Source of the DNA: CAZHGD01 sp964531735
GTDB lineage: Bacteria; Armatimonadota; UBA10988
Reading direction: 5' to 3'
Assembly (NCBI GenBank): GCA_964531735.1
Contig: CAZHGD010000169.1
Span: 1 to 16,157 of the forward strand
DNA: 16,157 nt
The notes beneath the pieces are model-generated. The model worked only from the letters and a program-made list of their open reading frames with translations. It did no database searches and was not told the DNA's origin. The position numbers and the translations under genes were made by a program. How positions within the stretch are numbered: the first letter of the stretch is position 1; the number at the start of each line of letters is the position of its first letter. Positions 14,134-16,157 of this stretch are shown piece by piece.

Positions 14134-16071
14134 ATGCGGACCATCACATCCCCTATCCGAACCTGTGCCGCGGTCGTCGGCCTGGTGGTAATCGGCCTCC
14201 TGGCCGGCTGCGGCAGCCGCGGCAGCACCATCGGTAGCACCAGCACCAGCACGGGTGGCAGCGGCGGCGTGGCCGTGAACGTGGCCTGGCCCACCAGTAC
14301 CAGTCGCCTGATCCCCGCCGCCAGCAACTCGATCAAGCTACAGCTCACCAAGGCCGATGGCACGGCCCTGTCGCCGGCCATCGAAGCCACCATCGACCGG
14401 CCGCAGACCACCTGCACGTTGACCGGCGCGCCCGTGGGCAGTCTGTTGCTCAAGGCCACCGCGCACCCGCAGACGGGCGGCCTGGGCACGGCGCAAGCCA
14501 GTGGGCAGAAACCGGTGACCATCTACAGTGGGCAGAACACCACGGTGTCGCTGACCCTCAACACGACCATCACCAAGGTCGTCATCGCGCCGGCCACCAC
14601 CACCGTGGCGGTGGGGGCGAAGACCACCTTGGCGGCCACCGCGCAGGATGCCAGCGGGACCACGGTGCTGGTGCCCGCTGCGAGCGGCTTCACCTGGGCC
14701 GTCACCGCCGGCGACACCGCCGCCACCGTGGACACGAGTGGTCAGGTGACCGGCCTGGCCGCCGGCACGGCGACCGTTCGCGCCACCGAGAAGGACTCCG
14801 GCCAGAGCGCCACGGCGCAGGTCACCGTGACCGCCTCCAGCGGCTCCGGGGCCCAGTTCACCATCGAGCAGACGATGTCGGACCAGGCGCAGCGCACCAC
14901 GCTGGCCTTCTCCGGTCTGGCGCTCATGACGGGCAACCTCGAAGCGCAGTCGTTCTTCCCGCCGGGCAAGGTGGCCGACTACACCGGCTTCCAGTACCTG
15001 CGTGACAACGACCCCGACAACATGGGCCACAACACCAGCTTCCTGACGCGCGTGGCCAACAACGTGATCTACATTCTGAACGACACGCAGTTCGCCCAGC
15101 TCAAGACGCTGGCCGTCGCTCAGATGGACCAGATCAACCAGTACGGCTACCAGCGCTACCCGCTGATGAAGGCCTTCCGCCGGCTGCTGGACGGTGACGT
15201 GCCGTCGGGCACCAGCGGCCTGAGTCTCAGCGGGGTCAAGGCCGCCTCGCGGGCCCTCTACCTGATCGACGGCCAGATCAGCTTCGACCGGGCGCTGCTC
15301 TACGCGAACATCCTGCGGTCGCTCGACTCGACGCAGACCGCGTACCTCGCGGCGATGAAGGGCAAGGGCTGGAAGTCCTGGCCGGACATCACCAACGACC
15401 AGATCCGCGCCAAGATGCAGGGCCTGCCGCAAGGCACCGCGGTGGCGGTGATGACCTACGCCAGCGACCTGTTCAGTTGGTACGCCGGCTCGGTCGAGGC
15501 CGACGTCTACTTCTGCCCCGAGCGCCATGGCACCTACTACGGCGGGTTCTACATCAAGGACGCGCCGGCCATCGGCCACGAAGGCTACAGCATCGACGAG
15601 CAGCTCACCGCCACCGCCGGCTCGGCGCTGTGCGACCCGGCCAAGGGCTACGTGACCGCCAGCCAGGCGGCGACCATGTCGAGCCTGGTGGACACGCAAC
15701 GGACCAACCTGACCAGCATCGTCACTGCGCGCACGCAGATCGCCACGCTGTTGCGCGGGCTGCTGACCTCGACGGCCAACAGCGACTCGGTCAAGGCGCA
15801 GGTCCTGGCGCTCTCGGGCACCTACGGCGACCTGGACGGGGAGAACAACTACCACTACGCCACGGTCTTCGCCCAGGTGTACCAGACGCTGACCGCGGAG
15901 CAGAGGACGAAGCTCCTGGCCCTGCGCCAGAGCATCCTGTCGGGCACCTACGCCGACGGGACGCCGTTCGACTTCACCACCTGCACGACGCCGTTCCTCT
16001 ACTCGGCGGTGGTCTCGGACCAGAGCGTGCTGGCGCCGTACGTGAACTACACGGACTCACTGTTCCAGTGA
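14134..16071 (+). CDS. Lipoprotein with Big2-type Ig domain and C-terminal domain of an unrecognised family, 645 aa
   Basis: The ATG at 14134 has GAGGAG seven bases upstream. A signal sequence ends in a perfect lipobox, LLAGC (C26). A Ser/Thr/Gly stretch (27-45) leads to a beta domain (about 46-143) and then a bacterial Ig-like Big2-type domain (about 147-232; VAPATTTVAVGAKTTL-like start, TSGQVTGLAAGTATVRAT core). Residues about 240-645 are a full-length paralogue of the 435-aa lipoprotein: SFFPPGKVAD (273-282), GFQYLRDNDP (285-294), PLMKAFRRLL (343-352), VEADVYFCPER (454-464, C461) and GGFYIKDAPAIG (470-481). LTxxQ-like motifs occur at 315, 397, 507 and 586. It is probably an outer-membrane-anchored surface protein with the unknown domain held out on Ig modules. 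Function is unknown. Confidence 0.8.
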   Translation: MRTITSPIRTCAAVVGLVVIGLLAGCGSRGSTIGSTSTSTGGSGGVAVNVAWPTSTSRLIPAASNSIKLQLTKADGTALSPAIEATIDRPQTTCTLTGAPVGSLLLKATAHPQTGGLGTAQASGQKPVTIYSGQNTTVSLTLNTTITKVVIAPATTTVAVGAKTTLAATAQDASGTTVLVPAASGFTWAVTAGDTAATVDTSGQVTGLAAGTATVRATEKDSGQSATAQVTVTASSGSGAQFTIEQTMSDQAQRTTLAFSGLALMTGNLEAQSFFPPGKVADYTGFQYLRDNDPDNMGHNTSFLTRVANNVIYILNDTQFAQLKTLAVAQMDQINQYGYQRYPLMKAFRRLLDGDVPSGTSGLSLSGVKAASRALYLIDGQISFDRALLYANILRSLDSTQTAYLAAMKGKGWKSWPDITNDQIRAKMQGLPQGTAVAVMTYASDLFSWYAGSVEADVYFCPERHGTYYGGFYIKDAPAIGHEGYSIDEQLTATAGSALCDPAKGYVTASQAATMSSLVDTQRTNLTSIVTARTQIATLLRGLLTSTANSDSVKAQVLALSGTYGDLDGENNYHYATVFAQVYQTLTAEQRTKLLALRQSILSGTYADGTPFDFTTCTTPFLYSAVVSDQSVLAPYVNYTDSLFQ

Positions 16072-16077
16072 GAGCCC

Positions 16078-16095
16078 GAGCGCGGTGACGCGCTC
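16078..16095 (+). terminator. Hairpin 6 bp after the stop of the 645-aa gene
   Basis: A perfect 7-bp stem (GAGCGCG, GTGA loop, CGCGCTC) lies just downstream of the stop. There is no T-run after it. It is a candidate transcription stop or 3' stability element, and it would serve either direction. Confidence 0.4.
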
Positions 16096-16157
16096 ATGGA
16101 CCGGCCGCCGGCGGCGTGGAGGAGACCCGGGGCTTCCGCTTCATGGGCCAGCGCTTC
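16094..16157. other. Coding edge, strand undecided
   Basis: The last 64 bases are open on both strands, with high third-position GC in each. The plus strand, in the frame containing a GTG at 16116, reads VEETRGFRFMGQRF; FRFMGQRF resembles a motif of DUF3160-type proteins as I remember them. That frame has a stop at 16086-16088 and no ribosome site, so it would be a truncated or very short-headed gene. The minus strand, ending in a TGA at 16096-16094, reads MKRKPRVSSTPPAAGP at its C-terminus, as a convergent gene would. I cannot choose between them. Confidence 0.25.

Noticed and set aside
14338..15855. Long antisense open frame (505 codons) across the 645-aa lipoprotein gene
   Set aside because: It has low-complexity composition and no start context, and its sense strand encodes a domain conserved with the 435-aa paralogue.

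Overview
The window is GC-rich bacterial DNA with strong third-position GC bias. It contains signal peptides, lipoboxes, Ig-like secreted lipoproteins, several CAZyme-type proteins and palindromic intergenic repeats. This fits a diderm environmental bacterium of the Planctomycetota / Armatimonadota / Verrucomicrobiota kind. No rRNA, tRNA or phylogenetic marker gene is present, so the phylum is an inference. No CRISPR array, insertion sequence or prophage gene was seen.

Layout. (1) 1-335, minus strand: a HicA-type toxin gene followed 2 bp later by the start of a HicB-like antitoxin gene cut by the left edge. (2) 336-966: a gene-free stretch with three different palindromic repeat families. (3) 967-5600: a secreted alpha-toroid protein resembling heparinase/alginate-lyase-type polysaccharide lyases (+), a small unknown protein with its own recognisable promoter (-), and a cytoplasmic-looking GH36-type alpha-galactosidase (+). 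(4) 5610-13279: six minus-strand genes that look like one transcription unit, read from high to low coordinates. They encode a lipoprotein of an unrecognised family, a secreted PEBP-like (YbhB/YbcL) protein, a secreted alpha/beta hydrolase, two tandem paralogous secreted metallophosphoesterases with N-terminal fibronectin-like domains, and a polytopic GT-C-like membrane protein. The last two junctions are gene overlaps. (5) 13280-13506: a divergent intergenic region. (6) 13507-16071, plus strand: a small Ig-domain lipoprotein with a polythreonine linker, then a 645-residue lipoprotein whose C-terminal 400 residues are a paralogue of the lipoprotein that starts the minus-strand unit. (7) 16072-16157: a hairpin and an undecided coding edge.

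How the parts may fit. The divergent cluster from 5610 to 16071 is almost wholly cell-envelope material: three lipoproteins, four signal-peptide proteins and one multipass membrane protein. The most distinctive part is the pair of paralogous lipoproteins on either side of the divergent intergenic region. They share long invariant blocks (SFFPPGKVAD, GFQYLRDNDP, PLMKAFRRLL, VEADVYFCPER, GGFY.KDAPA) and four LTxxQ-like motifs at matching positions, which suggests an enlarged relative of Spy/CpxP-type periplasmic proteins. A joint role with the phosphoesterases, PEBP protein and GT-C protein in envelope or extracellular polymer processing is an inference from co-location only.
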